Positions 1 through 8,069 of a DNA stretch of 64,000 nt are shown here, in pieces. The notes under the pieces were generated by a model. That model saw only the letters and a program-made list of their open reading frames with translations, had not been told where the DNA came from and did not search any database. This stretch comes from an uncultured Collinsella sp. GTDB lineage: Bacteria > Actinomycetota > Coriobacteriia > Coriobacteriales > Coriobacteriaceae. Numbering within the stretch: the first letter of the stretch is position 1; each line of letters opens with the position of its first letter. The stretch lies in assembly GCA_900546825.1 (NCBI GenBank), contig UREE01000001.1, forward strand, positions 27,330 to 91,329, written 5' to 3'. The position numbers were made by a program, and so were the translations under genes.

Positions 1-9
1 CCACTGAAA

Positions 10-39
10 GGAGGCGTCCGAAAGGATGCCTCCTTTTTT
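10..39 (+). terminator. Intrinsic terminator entering from the left edge
   Basis: A perfect-looking GC-rich hairpin (arms GGAGGCGTCC and GGATGCCTCC, with one wobble, loop GAAA) is followed by six T residues on the plus strand. It probably ends a plus-strand transcript whose gene lies left of the window. Confidence 0.6.
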
Positions 40-40
40 G

Positions 41-63
41 AGGGTTCGAATCCCCAGCCGCCA
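41..63 (+). repeat. tRNA 3'-end-like fragment (T-arm plus acceptor end)
   Basis: This short plus-strand stretch reads like the last part of a tRNA: a T-loop in AGGGTTCGAATCCCC followed by CAGCCGCCA. Its T-loop matches that of the tRNA-Ser just to the right, which lies on the opposite strand. No rest of a tRNA precedes it; a terminator does. The same arrangement (tRNA-like end, then the terminator of the neighbouring minus-strand tRNA) recurs at tRNA-Arg and tRNA-Leu in this window. It is therefore probably the edge of the same tRNA-associated repeat family, cut by the window. Confidence 0.5.
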
Positions 64-73
64 TTCTTGATAA

Positions 74-100
74 TAAAAAGGGCCCCAAATGGGACCCTTC
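74..100 (-). terminator. Terminator of tRNA-Ser
   Basis: Read on the minus strand: AAGGGTCCC, loop ATTT, GGGGCCCTT, then a T-run. It sits 13 bases past the CCA end of tRNA-Ser, which fits an intrinsic terminator. Confidence 0.75.
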
Positions 101-113
101 TTCAAATTCGTAC

Positions 114-204
114 TGGCGGAGAGCTGGGGATTCGAACCCCAGATGCCCTTTTGGGGCATACTCGCTTAGCAGGCGAGCACCTTCGGCCTCTCGGTCAGCT
201 CTCC
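114..204 (-). tRNA. tRNA-Ser (anticodon GCT)
   Basis: The minus strand folds as a class II tRNA of 91 nt. Acceptor arms are GGAGAGC and GCTCTCC with discriminator G, and CCA is encoded. The anticodon loop reads CTGCTAA, giving anticodon GCT, which decodes AGC and AGU. The long variable arm (a hairpin of TGCCC and GGGCA) is typical of tRNA-Ser, and the T-loop is TTCGAAT. Confidence 0.95.
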
Positions 205-296
205 GTAACAGCCGTTCTATAGTAACCAAACAGCCAAGGATGAGCAAGAGGAAATTTTCTAATTGCCTAGCAGCCTTTCCTTCTTGAAAGCTTCGC

Positions 297-2738
297 CTAC
301 CCCAGCGAGCGGTTGAGGGAGCCGAGCTCGTCGTTGCCCATGGTGCGCCACATTTGGAAGATACAACCGCGCGCCAGGAAAAAGAAACCGTTGTCGACCA
401 GTTGCACAGCGGCATCTGCCAGCTGATTCGTCACGGCGGACACTGGCGGCAGCTCTAGTCCAGCCTTGTGGATGGTCTCGACCGCTTCCTCGAACGTCGG
501 AGGCCCGCTGACGCCCATCTCGTTCATAAGGCCCTGCATTTCTTCCAGCGCGCTGCTGCCCGACTCCTCGCCGCGCGGCACCAGACGGTAACAAGCCAGC
601 GCCAGGTCGAGCTGATCGCAATTCCAATAGGCAAACGCCAAGCGATAGAACAGGTAGCCGATTGCAGAACGATCGCTGGCAATACGTAGGCCGTGGCGCG
701 CCACCTCGATAATCTCGTCAAAGCGCTCCAGACGCGCAAGCACGTTGATGAGCGCAAAGTGCGACTGCATGGACGAGCGCGCCAGATCGTAAAGATGGCG
801 CACCTCGGGCAGTGCTCGTTCAAAGTCCTCTTGCTCGGCGTAAAAGCTGCAGATCTCGTGCTGGGCAAAGTACAGCGCATCGGGCGCACGAAGGATTCGC
901 ACAGAGCGGTCTTCTTCCAACACCGGTAGCACCATGCGCACCAGCTGGTTATCGCAAAACTGCGTTTGAACCGGACCTGTCGCCAAAAGCTCGGCGACGG
1001 CGCACTTAGCCTCCAACTCCTCAACAAGACGGGAAAAGCCTTCAAAAGCACCTGTACGGTCGACTTTTGCCTGCTCGCGCAATTCAACAACACGGGCCAC
1101 GTATGGGTCGTCGTCCTCTTCCATGACCTCCAGCTCGTCAGCCGTATCGGCAAGCAGCAGATCGCGCAGCGCCGGCGGCAGCATGCGATGGTCATCACGC
1201 GGACGAGCATGAACCTCCGCAGGTTCAATCGTCTCCGGAGCGGTTGACTCATATGCCTCAAGCACACGCTTGCACGGCATATCGTCCATGTCCATGCTCT
1301 CAAGATCCTTGGCGACAGGCACGCAATCGGCCAGATAGGCCGCGCGCCCAAAGAAATACGTTGCAACAACGCGCTCGCCCTGCTCACTGTCGGGAGCAGC
1401 AATCTGCACATAGCAGCGCGTGATGCAGGTGCCCGCGGCAAAACACGCTGCCGCAAGCGTGAGTGCCACGCGCGCATCGTGCTCCGCGGCCCAGATCGCA
1501 CGCGCGTCCTCGTCCAACTCGCGCCAGGCGTCATCTTGAGCGTCGTATTCACGTTGCGGCATGGCATCAACGACAGACTGCCCAAACCGAACGAGCATGA
1601 TCCCTTCGGCAACGTTGGCCCGATAGGTATAGTCGAGCCGCGTGACCACGTTAAGTGCCTCGACAATACGCGCGAAGCGGGTACGCACATCCCACTCACC
1701 GCCCGGCTGGCAAGCCACCGTACCCGGTTTGCCCCACGGGTTATCGCTCGAGGCCGTATCAAGCAGTCGGGGAACATCGTTGGTCGTCTTGGCGATATGC
1801 CACGCATCAAAGAGCGCGCAGCCCTCAAGGCTCGGCGAGGATGCCGCAGGGACCAATCCGGCCCCGATGTGCTCAAGGATGCCGGAGAGACGGTTAAGAC
1901 GGCACTCGATGGCAAGCAGCATGTCAATCTCGTCCCGGTCCAGCAGGCTGCGATCAAAATTGAGATAGAAAAGCTTTGAGCGATCGATGCGAGCCAGGCT
2001 CATCTCGGACTTAGCGGCGATGGTGCGCAAGCGAGGCAAGTCAATTTCACTCATAAGGGCGGCGGCATAGCGCTCGATACCGCTCGGATTCTCGGCATGG
2101 TCAACGCGGTAGAGCAGCGTCTCGATAGCGTCAGGTAGCGGTGTCGTGTTAAAGCCCAAAAACACCTCGACCGGCTCGGGCAACTTTACGAGCTTGATCT
2201 TGTCGACAACGTTTTGCATACCCTCGTCGAGTCCGTCGGCGTCCGCCGTGCTCGCAATGGTATTTTCGGAGTCAGCGAATATCACGTAGCGCAGGAACAT
2301 CGATGCCATGAACTCACCGTAAGGAAGGGAGCGGGTCGAATTCCATGTCTCGTGATCGGACTGTTCGCGCATGGGACCTTCGGGAGAGCCGACGGTTCGC
2401 GCGCACGCGCGCATCGTGCCGTTTGCTCCCCTCACCATAATCTCACCAATACCGGAGTCCGACTCGTCAAGGACCAGTTCCATGTCGGGATCGTTGGGCA
2501 GCGGAGCCTCGCTGACGGGGCGGTCCACCTTGCACACCTCACCCGAAACGCTTACGTAGCCCAAAAGCGACACATGGCTTTTGCCAACGAATTCGACGAC
2601 ATAACAAGATTCATGCTGATCCTCGCCAAAGAGTTTCCAGACCACGCCATATGAGCGTCCCGCAGGCTGCTCGGGCATCGCCGGAAAGCGCTTCTTGGGA
2701 TCGAGAAACCTGAGCTTGTATGTCGGACGCTCTGCCAC
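297..2738 (-). CDS. Large TPR-like conserved protein of unknown function
   Basis: An 813-residue soluble protein starting at GTG, with a plausible AGGGTGAT ribosome site upstream. No signal peptide or membrane segment is visible. The first half has no motif I can name. From about residue 600 on the sequence is helical and repetitive, with patterns like ALYFAQHEICSFYAEQEDFE and AIGYLFYRLAFAYWNCDQLD, which resemble tetratricopeptide repeats, so protein-protein contacts are likely. Residues 550-570 are a very acidic linker (EVMEEDDDP). It is transcribed alone toward tRNA-Ser. The function is unknown; only the helical-repeat call has support. Confidence 0.75.
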   Translation of the reverse strand: MAERPTYKLRFLDPKKRFPAMPEQPAGRSYGVVWKLFGEDQHESCYVVEFVGKSHVSLLGYVSVSGEVCKVDRPVSEAPLPNDPDMELVLDESDSGIGEIMVRGANGTMRACARTVGSPEGPMREQSDHETWNSTRSLPYGEFMASMFLRYVIFADSENTIASTADADGLDEGMQNVVDKIKLVKLPEPVEVFLGFNTTPLPDAIETLLYRVDHAENPSGIERYAAALMSEIDLPRLRTIAAKSEMSLARIDRSKLFYLNFDRSLLDRDEIDMLLAIECRLNRLSGILEHIGAGLVPAASSPSLEGCALFDAWHIAKTTNDVPRLLDTASSDNPWGKPGTVACQPGGEWDVRTRFARIVEALNVVTRLDYTYRANVAEGIMLVRFGQSVVDAMPQREYDAQDDAWRELDEDARAIWAAEHDARVALTLAAACFAAGTCITRCYVQIAAPDSEQGERVVATYFFGRAAYLADCVPVAKDLESMDMDDMPCKRVLEAYESTAPETIEPAEVHARPRDDHRMLPPALRDLLLADTADELEVMEEDDDPYVARVVELREQAKVDRTGAFEGFSRLVEELEAKCAVAELLATGPVQTQFCDNQLVRMVLPVLEEDRSVRILRAPDALYFAQHEICSFYAEQEDFERALPEVRHLYDLARSSMQSHFALINVLARLERFDEIIEVARHGLRIASDRSAIGYLFYRLAFAYWNCDQLDLALACYRLVPRGEESGSSALEEMQGLMNEMGVSGPPTFEEAVETIHKAGLELPPVSAVTNQLADAAVQLVDNGFFFLARGCIFQMWRTMGNDELGSLNRSLG

Positions 2739-2862
2739 GGAATATCACCCTGATCGGTCGCTTGAAGAAGGAGTGGTCGCGAATAAGTCGCGACATCTAC
2801 TCGGAATCTTACACGAGTCGACAGGAAATCGTCCCTTTGGACGAAAGCACTCAAGCTGGCGC

Positions 2863-3050
2863 AAAAGAAAAGCCCCCGTTGCCGGGAGCTTTAATCTCAA
2901 ATGGTGCGGCGTATAGGATTCCGCGCATCCGCTGCGCGGATCCGCACCGGCTTCGCCCGCCTGCCGGCGGACTCGCCCGCTCGCTAAAAACGCTCCGCGT
3001 TTTCTTGACGCTCGCGCCTCGACCGAGGTTCGAATCCATGCGGTGGCGGC
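2863..3050. repeat. tRNA-Arg-associated repeat element with duplicated tRNA end and terminator
   Basis: Positions 2863-2892 repeat the terminator of tRNA-Arg, and 2902-2920 repeat the last 19 bases of that tRNA, stopping inside the T-arm. Next comes a core of about 105 bp (2921-3024) with several hairpins, such as AAAACGC/GCGTTTT and a palindromic GCGGATCCGC. The element ends at 3025-3050 with a T-loop sequence GGTTCGAATCC in the opposite orientation. A core of nearly the same sequence stands next to tRNA-Leu at 7899-8000. The distance between the two terminator copies is about 190 bp at both loci. No protein is encoded; reading frames across it are spurious. Confidence 0.8.
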
Positions 3051-3052
3051 AT

Positions 3053-3082
3053 AAAAGAAAAGCCCCCGTTGCCGGAGGCTTT
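3053..3082 (-). terminator. Terminator of tRNA-Arg
   Basis: On the minus strand AAGCCTCC, loop GGCAAC, GGGGGCTT, followed by TTCTTTT. It lies 10 bases past the tRNA CCA end. A near copy is found 190 bp further on, inside the associated repeat element. Confidence 0.8.
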
Positions 3083-3092
3083 CAATTTCAAT

Positions 3093-3169
3093 TGGTGCGG
3101 CGTATAGGATTCGAACCTATGACGTTCTGATTCGTAGTCAGACCCTCTATCCAGCTGAGGTAACGCCGC
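3093..3169 (-). tRNA. tRNA-Arg (anticodon ACG)
   Basis: A 77-nt class I tRNA with acceptor GCGGCGT/ACGCCGC, discriminator A and encoded CCA. The anticodon stem-loop reads CTGACTACGAATCAG, giving anticodon ACG (read as ICG after deamination), which decodes CGU, CGC and CGA. The T-loop is TTCGAAT. Confidence 0.95.
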
Positions 3170-3246
3170 AGCGCAAGACATATAAAACCACTTTAGCTTA
3201 TTGGAGTCAAGCACAATTTCAAACTTTTTTGTGGAACGCAGTCTTG

Positions 3247-3624
3247 TCATGCTGCTCCGCATATACCGCCATTCCCCGTACGATCGATTGGCTTTTCGAT
3301 CACGTCAAACTTAGCATCAAGTTCCCTCAGGAGCGATCTCACCCGCTGGGCACAATCATAATCGGCAAACGAGATGCTCAACATGCGAGCAACCTGATTA
3401 GATGTCTGGACCCCATAGAAATGCTCTAGGGCCACAAGCCCCTCGTGCGCCACAAACGTCTCAACCACATGAGGCGACTCCTCGTAGCACCATTGCGTCA
3501 ACGGCCCCTCGCTCGTCTGTCGAACCACCAGGCCACCCATGCCAGACGGCTCACACGTCACAAGCAGGTACTCCCCGCCCTCGTCGCTCTCAAACAAAAC
3601 CACCCGATCATCAAACAGCTCCAT
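3247..3624 (-). CDS. Hypothetical acidic 125-residue protein
   Basis: A small soluble protein starting at ATG behind a good AAAGGGGA ribosome site. The N-terminal part alternates strand-like stretches (RVVLFESDEGGEYLLVTCE, GGLVVRQTSEG). The C-terminal part looks helical. No catalytic motif, signal peptide or membrane segment is seen. It stands alone between tRNA-Arg and serS on the minus strand. I do not recognise the family. The composition and ribosome site make a real gene likely. Confidence 0.65.
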   Translation of the reverse strand: MELFDDRVVLFESDEGGEYLLVTCEPSGMGGLVVRQTSEGPLTQWCYEESPHVVETFVAHEGLVALEHFYGVQTSNQVARMLSISFADYDCAQRVRSLLRELDAKFDVIEKPIDRTGNGGICGAA

Positions 3625-3741
3625 CGCGTCCCCTTTCTCTCGCTCTTATTTAGCAAAAGCATAGCAGGTAGATGGCTGTATACAGAACAGTTGTTCGTGT
3701 GTTTTCTATTGAGCTGTCCGCACAGCATGGTATGGCCGCAC

Positions 3742-3772
3742 ACAAAAAGGGCACCCCAAAAAGGAGTGCCCT
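3742..3772 (-). terminator. Terminator of serS
   Basis: Minus-strand hairpin GGGCACTCC, loop TTTTT, GGGGTGCCC, followed by TTTTTGTG, 24 bases after the serS stop codon. Confidence 0.85.
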
Positions 3773-3795
3773 AGCAAATCGCTTATGCAGCCAAT

Positions 3796-5079
3796 CTACG
3801 CGACCGGCTCGATCTTCTCGAGGCCGCCCATGTAGGGACGCAGAACCTCGGGGATCGTGATGGTGCCGTCAGCGTTCTGGTAGTTCTCCAGAATGGCTGC
3901 CATGGTACGGCCAGCCGGCAGACCGGAACCGTTGAGGGTGTGCAGATAGCGCGAACCCTTGAAGTTCTCGGGGTCGCGATACTTGATGTTGGCGCGACGG
4001 GCCTGGAAGTCACCGCAGTTGGAGCAGGAGCTGATCTCCTTGTAGGCGTTGTAGCTCGGCAGCCAGACCTCGATGTCGTAGGTCTGACGGGCAGAGAAGC
4101 CCAAGTCGCCGGTGCACAGGCTAATCACGCGATACGGAAGACCCAGCTGCTGCAGCAGGAACTCGGCCTCGGCGGTCATGCTCTCGAGCTCCTTGTCGGA
4201 CTCCTCCGGCTTGGCAAACTTGACCATCTCGACCTTGTCGAACTCGTGCTGGCGAATGATGCCGCGGGTATCGCGACCAGCGGAGCCGGCCTCCTCGCGG
4301 AAGCAGGGGGTGAAGGCGGTGTAGCGGCGCGGCAGGGTATCGGCGTCGAGGACCTCACCGGCGTGCAGGTTGGTGAGCACGACCTCGGCGGTGGGGATCA
4401 GGAAGTTGTCGCCCGAGACGTGATAGGCGTCGTCCTCGAACTTGGGCAGCTGGCCCGTGCCGAACATGGTCTGACGCTTGACGACGATGGGCGGCCACCA
4501 CTCCTTAAAACCACGGCTGGTGTGCGTATCGAGGAAGAAGTTGATGAGGGCGCGCTCAAGACGGGCGCCGGCGCCACCGAGAACGGTGAAGCGGCTGCCG
4601 GAGAGCTTGTTGCCGCGCTCGAAGTCAAGGATGTCGAGATCGGTGCCCAGATCCCAGTGCGGCTTAAAGTCGAAGTCGAACTCGCGCGGGGTGCCCCAAC
4701 GACGGCGTTCGATGTTCTCGTCCTCGTCCTTGCCGTACGGCGTGGCCTCGCAAGGAATGTTGGGCAGGTGAGCCATGAAGTCGTACTGCTCCTGCTCGAG
4801 GGCGGTGCGGCGCTCGGCCAGACCGTCAATTTTCTCGTTGACGGCGCGCACGGCCTCTTTGGCGGCCTCGGCCTCGTCCTTCTTGCCCTCCTTCATCAGG
4901 GCGCCGATCTTCTTGGACTCGGCATTGCGCGTGGCTTGAAGTTCCTCGACCTCGGTGATGACGGCACGACGCTCGTCGTCGAGCTCAAAGAACTTCTCGC
5001 GATCCCAAGACGTCTGGCGGTTAGCCATGGCGACATCGATGGCATCGGGGTTCTCGCGAACAAACTTGATATCAAGCAT
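3796..5079 (-). CDS. serS: Seryl-tRNA synthetase
   Basis: Charges tRNA-Ser with serine in the cytoplasm. The start at 5079 gives [11 protein letters not shown], the usual N-terminus, behind GGAGGATCTA; an in-frame ATG 27 bases further upstream adds an atypical tail. The product of 427 residues has normal length. Residues 1-110 form the long coiled-coil arm that holds the tRNA variable arm. The class II core follows, with motif 2 around [12 protein letters not shown] and motif 3 around GSGLPAGR, plus the serine-site sequence [15 protein letters not shown]. It is a single-gene transcript ended by its own terminator; tRNA-Ser itself lies 3.6 kb away. Confidence 0.97.
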   Translation of the reverse strand: MLDIKFVRENPDAIDVAMANRQTSWDREKFFELDDERRAVITEVEELQATRNAESKKIGALMKEGKKDEAEAAKEAVRAVNEKIDGLAERRTALEQEQYDFMAHLPNIPCEATPYGKDEDENIERRRWGTPREFDFDFKPHWDLGTDLDILDFERGNKLSGSRFTVLGGAGARLERALINFFLDTHTSRGFKEWWPPIVVKRQTMFGTGQLPKFEDDAYHVSGDNFLIPTAEVVLTNLHAGEVLDADTLPRRYTAFTPCFREEAGSAGRDTRGIIRQHEFDKVEMVKFAKPEESDKELESMTAEAEFLLQQLGLPYRVISLCTGDLGFSARQTYDIEVWLPSYNAYKEISSCSNCGDFQARRANIKYRDPENFKGSRYLHTLNGSGLPAGRTMAAILENYQNADGTITIPEVLRPYMGGLEKIEPVA

Positions 5080-5190
5080 TAGATCCTCCGGCGATATACA
5101 TTCCATTTAGGTTGCAACCTTGTACATGTATGGGCAAGTATATACTTATGAGCGTTTACGACCCAACTCAACTACGCAAGAAGGCACCCA

Positions 5191-5364
5191 ATGGACGCAG
5201 TTTTTTCCTTTTTGTTTGGCACCCGCACCGGTTTTGCCATCCTTTTCGCCGGCGGCATCCTGCTGTTTGCGATTATTGCCTTTGTAATGGAGAAGCGCAC
5301 CCATAAGATGTATGTCGACCGCGGCCCCAAGTCCGAGGACGAAGAAGACAGCTTCTGGGACTAA
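5191..5364 (+). CDS. Small single-pass membrane protein (57 residues)
   Basis: This frame is too short for most gene finders but looks real. ATG follows AAGAAGGCACCC, one hydrophobic segment spans about residues 13-33 (FAILFAGGILLFAIIAFV), and a positively charged EKRTHK stretch is followed by an acidic C-terminus ending DEEDSFWD. It therefore likely sits in the cytoplasmic membrane with the charged tail inside. A promoter-like TTGTAC with TATACT lies 45-75 bases upstream, divergent from serS, and a strong terminator follows at 5416-5457. The function is unknown. The clean signals at both ends argue for an independent gene. Confidence 0.7.
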   Translation: MDAVFSFLFGTRTGFAILFAGGILLFAIIAFVMEKRTHKMYVDRGPKSEDEEDSFWD

Positions 5365-5524
5365 CCTGCCAAAAAGGGACAGGTTTATTTTGGTCGGTTT
5401 TATCTGGGCAAACGCAAGTGCCTCGCAACTGGAATTGAGCCAGTTGCGGGGCACTTTTCGCTAAAAGGACAAAACCGCAGGAAAAACCTGCCAACATAAA
5501 CCTGTCCCTTTTTTGGTCGGTTTT
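5364..5524. repeat. Inverted pair of GGGACAGG hairpin repeats
   Basis: Two related repeat units face each other around a terminator. Unit 1 (5364-5412) and unit 2 (5486-5524) both contain AAACCTGTCCC or its complement inside arms that pair to form a hairpin. The complement of unit 1 matches the unit at 55170-55221 over about 50 bases with few changes, including the flank GCCCAGATAAAACC. Unit 2 abuts the proC stop codon and may also act as its 3' hairpin. The family is dispersed in this genome. Confidence 0.7.
5416..5457 (+). terminator. Strong hairpin terminator of the small membrane protein gene
   Basis: AAGTGCCTCGCAACTGG pairs with CCAGTTGCGGGGCACTT, a 17-bp stem with one wobble, followed by TTCG. 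It is nearly symmetrical and may work on both strands, for the small gene on the left and for proC on the right. Confidence 0.7.
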
Positions 5525-6293
5525 ACTGGAGGGTTGCGTCGATTGCCTTGACCAGGGCGCTGCGCATGCCGGCGTCCTCGAGCGCAACGACGCCCTTGAT
5601 GGTGGCACCACCGGGCGAGCATACGGCATCCTTCATCGCCGCAGGATGCTGGCCAGTTGCAAGCTGCAGCTTTGCCGTACCCAGCACCATCTGGCTCACA
5701 ATGCGATAAGCATCCGCACGCGGGATACCGTGCTTGACCGCCGCATCGCCCAGGGCCTCGATTGCCATGGCGACAAACGCCGGAGCGCAACCACCCACCG
5801 TGCCGCCCACAAACAGCAGGCTTGTGTCGAGCTCGACGACAGCGCCAAGCTTACCGAGCAGGTCGAGCACCACAGCACGCTGCTCGTCGTTAAGCGTCGA
5901 AGCCTTCTCGCAGGCGATGACGCCCTCGCCCACCGAAACCGGCGTGTTGGGCACCGTCGAGATATGCGCGACGCCCGGCAGGACCTGCTCCCACTTGGCA
6001 CTGTCCCAGGTCCAGGCAACCGACAGAACGACCTTTTTGGCAAGAGCATCCTTGAGCGGGGCGAATACCTTCTCGATCATGTACGGTTTGACCGCAGCGA
6101 CCACGATATCGGATGCGGCGACAACCTCGGCGGCATCGTGGCAGGCGACCATGCCGCGCGCCTCGCAGCGCTCAACCAGCGCGTCGTAGCGACCCGCGCA
6201 GGCGCACATGTCGCTCGCAGCTACACCGGCAGCGATCCAGCCATCGGCCATAGCGCTCGCCATATTGCCAAAACCGACAAATCCAATCTTCAT
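5523..6293 (-). CDS. proC: Pyrroline-5-carboxylate reductase
   Basis: Catalyses the NAD(P)H-dependent last step of proline synthesis. The 256-residue product starts with the dinucleotide-binding loop GFGNMASAMADG, has the conserved stretch VSVAW near residue 90 and NTPVSVGEG near 120, and ends with the family signature SPGGATIKGV near residue 230. The start ATG follows AAAGGACTATGAGAT. It lies 73 bases downstream of rlmH on the same strand, so it may be the last gene of the SPFH-rlmH-proC unit or have its own promoter. Confidence 0.95.
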   Translation of the reverse strand: MKIGFVGFGNMASAMADGWIAAGVAASDMCACAGRYDALVERCEARGMVACHDAAEVVAASDIVVAAVKPYMIEKVFAPLKDALAKKVVLSVAWTWDSAKWEQVLPGVAHISTVPNTPVSVGEGVIACEKASTLNDEQRAVVLDLLGKLGAVVELDTSLLFVGGTVGGCAPAFVAMAIEALGDAAVKHGIPRADAYRIVSQMVLGTAKLQLATGQHPAAMKDAVCSPGGATIKGVVALEDAGMRSALVKAIDATLQ

Positions 6294-6366
6294 ATCTCAT
6301 AGTCCTTTCAGACACATTCCTCAAAACGAAAGGTATTGTCCCACGCCATTGTTTCGTATTGCCGAC

Positions 6367-6837
6367 CTATTTGTGATACGGCTCGCCACGACTGATCTTG
6401 CAGGCACGGTAAATCTGCTCTAGCAGCACCACACGCGCCAGGTTATGCGGCAAGGTAATGCGTCCAAAGCTGAGCATCTCGTCGGCGCGGGCGCGCACCT
6501 CATCACTCACGCCGTCCGAACCGCCGATTACAAAGGCAATGTCGCTGCTGCCTCGCAGCATAAGATCGTCGAGCCTCGCCGAAAACTCCTCGCTCGAGCG
6601 CTCCTTGCCCTCGATAGCCAGCAGGATCAAATGCGCTCGAGATGGCAAGGCGGCAAGAATCGCCGCCCCCTCCTTGTCGCGCGCGGCATCCACGCCGCCC
6701 GCCTTAGCCGGGTCGATATCGGCCACCTCGCGGATATCCACCTTGGCATAGGCACCTAGGCGCTTGGTGTACTCAGCGCACGCGTCCTTCCAAAAGCGCT
6801 CCTTGAGCTTACCGACGCAAACGACGGTGTATTTCAC
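6367..6837 (-). CDS. rlmH: 23S rRNA pseudouridine-1915 N3-methyltransferase
   Basis: RlmH methylates the modified pseudouridine in helix 69 of 23S rRNA. The 156-residue length is normal. The SPOUT-fold features are clear: LILLAIEGKERSSEEF, then FVIGGSDG, and the C-terminal knot LARVVLLEQIYRACKISRG ending in GEPYHK. The start is GTG behind AAGGAGTAG, which overlaps the stop codon of the SPFH gene only 6 bases upstream, so the two are translationally close and cotranscribed. Confidence 0.96.
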   Translation of the reverse strand: MKYTVVCVGKLKERFWKDACAEYTKRLGAYAKVDIREVADIDPAKAGGVDAARDKEGAAILAALPSRAHLILLAIEGKERSSEEFSARLDDLMLRGSSDIAFVIGGSDGVSDEVRARADEMLSFGRITLPHNLARVVLLEQIYRACKISRGEPYHK

Positions 6838-6843
6838 GCGCGT

Positions 6844-7782
6844 CTACTCCTTCGAATCGTTTTGAACTTTGCCGGCGGCCAGCATCTGCTCGAACATCGA
6901 GGCCGACTGCGAAAAGTCGCTCGGCAGCACGACCGTCGAGGTTTTAGCCGTGCGAGCGAACTCCGTCATCATCTCGGACCACTGCGTAAACATGAACAGT
7001 TGGTTGGCCTCGTCATTGCCGACACCCGTCTCCTGGATGATCTCGAGCGAATCTTTGATACCCAGTGCGATGGCCTTGCGCTGGTTGGCGATGCCCTCGC
7101 CCGCCTTTTCCATTGCCTCGGCCTCGGCGGTCGCCTCGGTGACGCGCTTGATGCGGTCTGCCTCGGCGAGCTCCTGTGCCGCAGCGCGCTTGCGCTGGGC
7201 GGCGTTGATGTCGTTCATGGAGTTCTCAACCTCGGTCGGCAGTGCGATTTTGGTGATGAGCGTCGACACGAGGGTGAAGCCGTAGGCGGCCATCTGCTCG
7301 GAAACGGTAGCGTTGACATCCTTGGCGATGTCATCCTTCTTGGCAAAGACCTCATCGAGTGTGTAGACAGGAATCGAAGAGCGCAGGGCGTCGGTGATGA
7401 AGTCACGCATCTGGTCGACGGGCTCCTGCAGCATGTAGTAGCTCTTGTAGATGCCCGAATCTGCCGGGCCGGCGCCCATGTCGTAGCTCACGTGGTACTG
7501 AGCGGAGACCTCAAGACCGATGGTCACGTTGTCCTGGGTCTTAACGTCGATGCCAAAACCGTTTTTCATGGTGCGCAGGCTCACCGTGGCGGCCTTGCGG
7601 TCGATCACGGGCACCTTCACGTGGAAGCCCGCGTTGACGATACGATTGAACTTACCCAAGCGCTCGATGATCACAGCGTGCTGCTGCTCAACGACGTAGC
7701 AGGCGTTGGGAAGCAACAGCAGCAGGATGATGATGGGAATCAAAAGGCTCGTAAGGGCAGCGATGATACCGGAAAACAGCAT
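6844..7782 (-). CDS. SPFH/band 7 membrane protein
   Basis: A stomatin/prohibitin-like protein of 312 residues. One membrane anchor at residues 5-28 (IIAALTSLLIPIIILLLLL) is followed directly by the SPFH domain (QQHAVIIERLGKFNRIVNAG). A charged helical region rich in Ala, Glu and Arg (QRKRAAAQELAEADRIK) likely forms a coiled coil for oligomers. The ATG at 7782 follows AGAGGAGAGACC; an upstream in-frame ATG adds six residues without better signals. Such proteins organise membrane microdomains or regulate proteases. Its exact role cannot be told from sequence. It forms a tight pair with rlmH. Confidence 0.88.
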   Translation of the reverse strand: MLFSGIIAALTSLLIPIIILLLLLPNACYVVEQQHAVIIERLGKFNRIVNAGFHVKVPVIDRKAATVSLRTMKNGFGIDVKTQDNVTIGLEVSAQYHVSYDMGAGPADSGIYKSYYMLQEPVDQMRDFITDALRSSIPVYTLDEVFAKKDDIAKDVNATVSEQMAAYGFTLVSTLITKIALPTEVENSMNDINAAQRKRAAAQELAEADRIKRVTEATAEAEAMEKAGEGIANQRKAIALGIKDSLEIIQETGVGNDEANQLFMFTQWSEMMTEFARTAKTSTVVLPSDFSQSASMFEQMLAAGKVQNDSKE

Positions 7783-7839
7783 GGTCTCTCCTCTGATAGG
7801 CACACGTTGCCATTAGGATACCCGTCCAAGGAGATCGTG

Positions 7840-8027
7840 CATAACAAAAAGCCCCCATTGCTGGGAGCTCTTTCATTTAATGGTGCGGGCGAAAGGACGT
7901 CCGCGTATCCGCTTCGCGGATCCGCACCGGCATCGGCCGCCTGCCGGCGTCCTTGCCAGCTCGCTAAAAACGCTCCGCGTTTTCTTGACGCTCGCTCCTT
8001 CGCAGGTTCAAGTCCCCGCGATGGGCA
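7840..8027. repeat. tRNA-Leu-associated repeat element with duplicated tRNA end and terminator
   Basis: Same architecture as the element next to tRNA-Arg. Positions 7840-7872 copy the tRNA-Leu terminator and 7880-7898 copy the tRNA 3' end up to the T-arm. A core of about 100 bp follows (7899-8000), very close to the tRNA-Arg core; for example both carry GCTCGCTAAAAACGCTCC. The element ends with GGTTCAAGTCC near 8004. That T-loop is specific to tRNA-Leu (TTCAAGT, not TTCGAAT) and lies in inverted orientation. So the flanks follow the local tRNA while the core is shared. Confidence 0.8.
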
Positions 8028-8031
8028 CATA

Positions 8032-8062
8032 ACAAAAAAGCTCCCATTGCTGGGAGCTCTTT
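8032..8062 (-). terminator. Terminator of tRNA-Leu
   Basis: On the minus strand AGAGCTCCC, loop AGCAAT, GGGAGCTTTTTTG, a textbook hairpin and T-run 8 bases past the tRNA. Confidence 0.85.
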
Positions 8063-8069
8063 CATTTAA

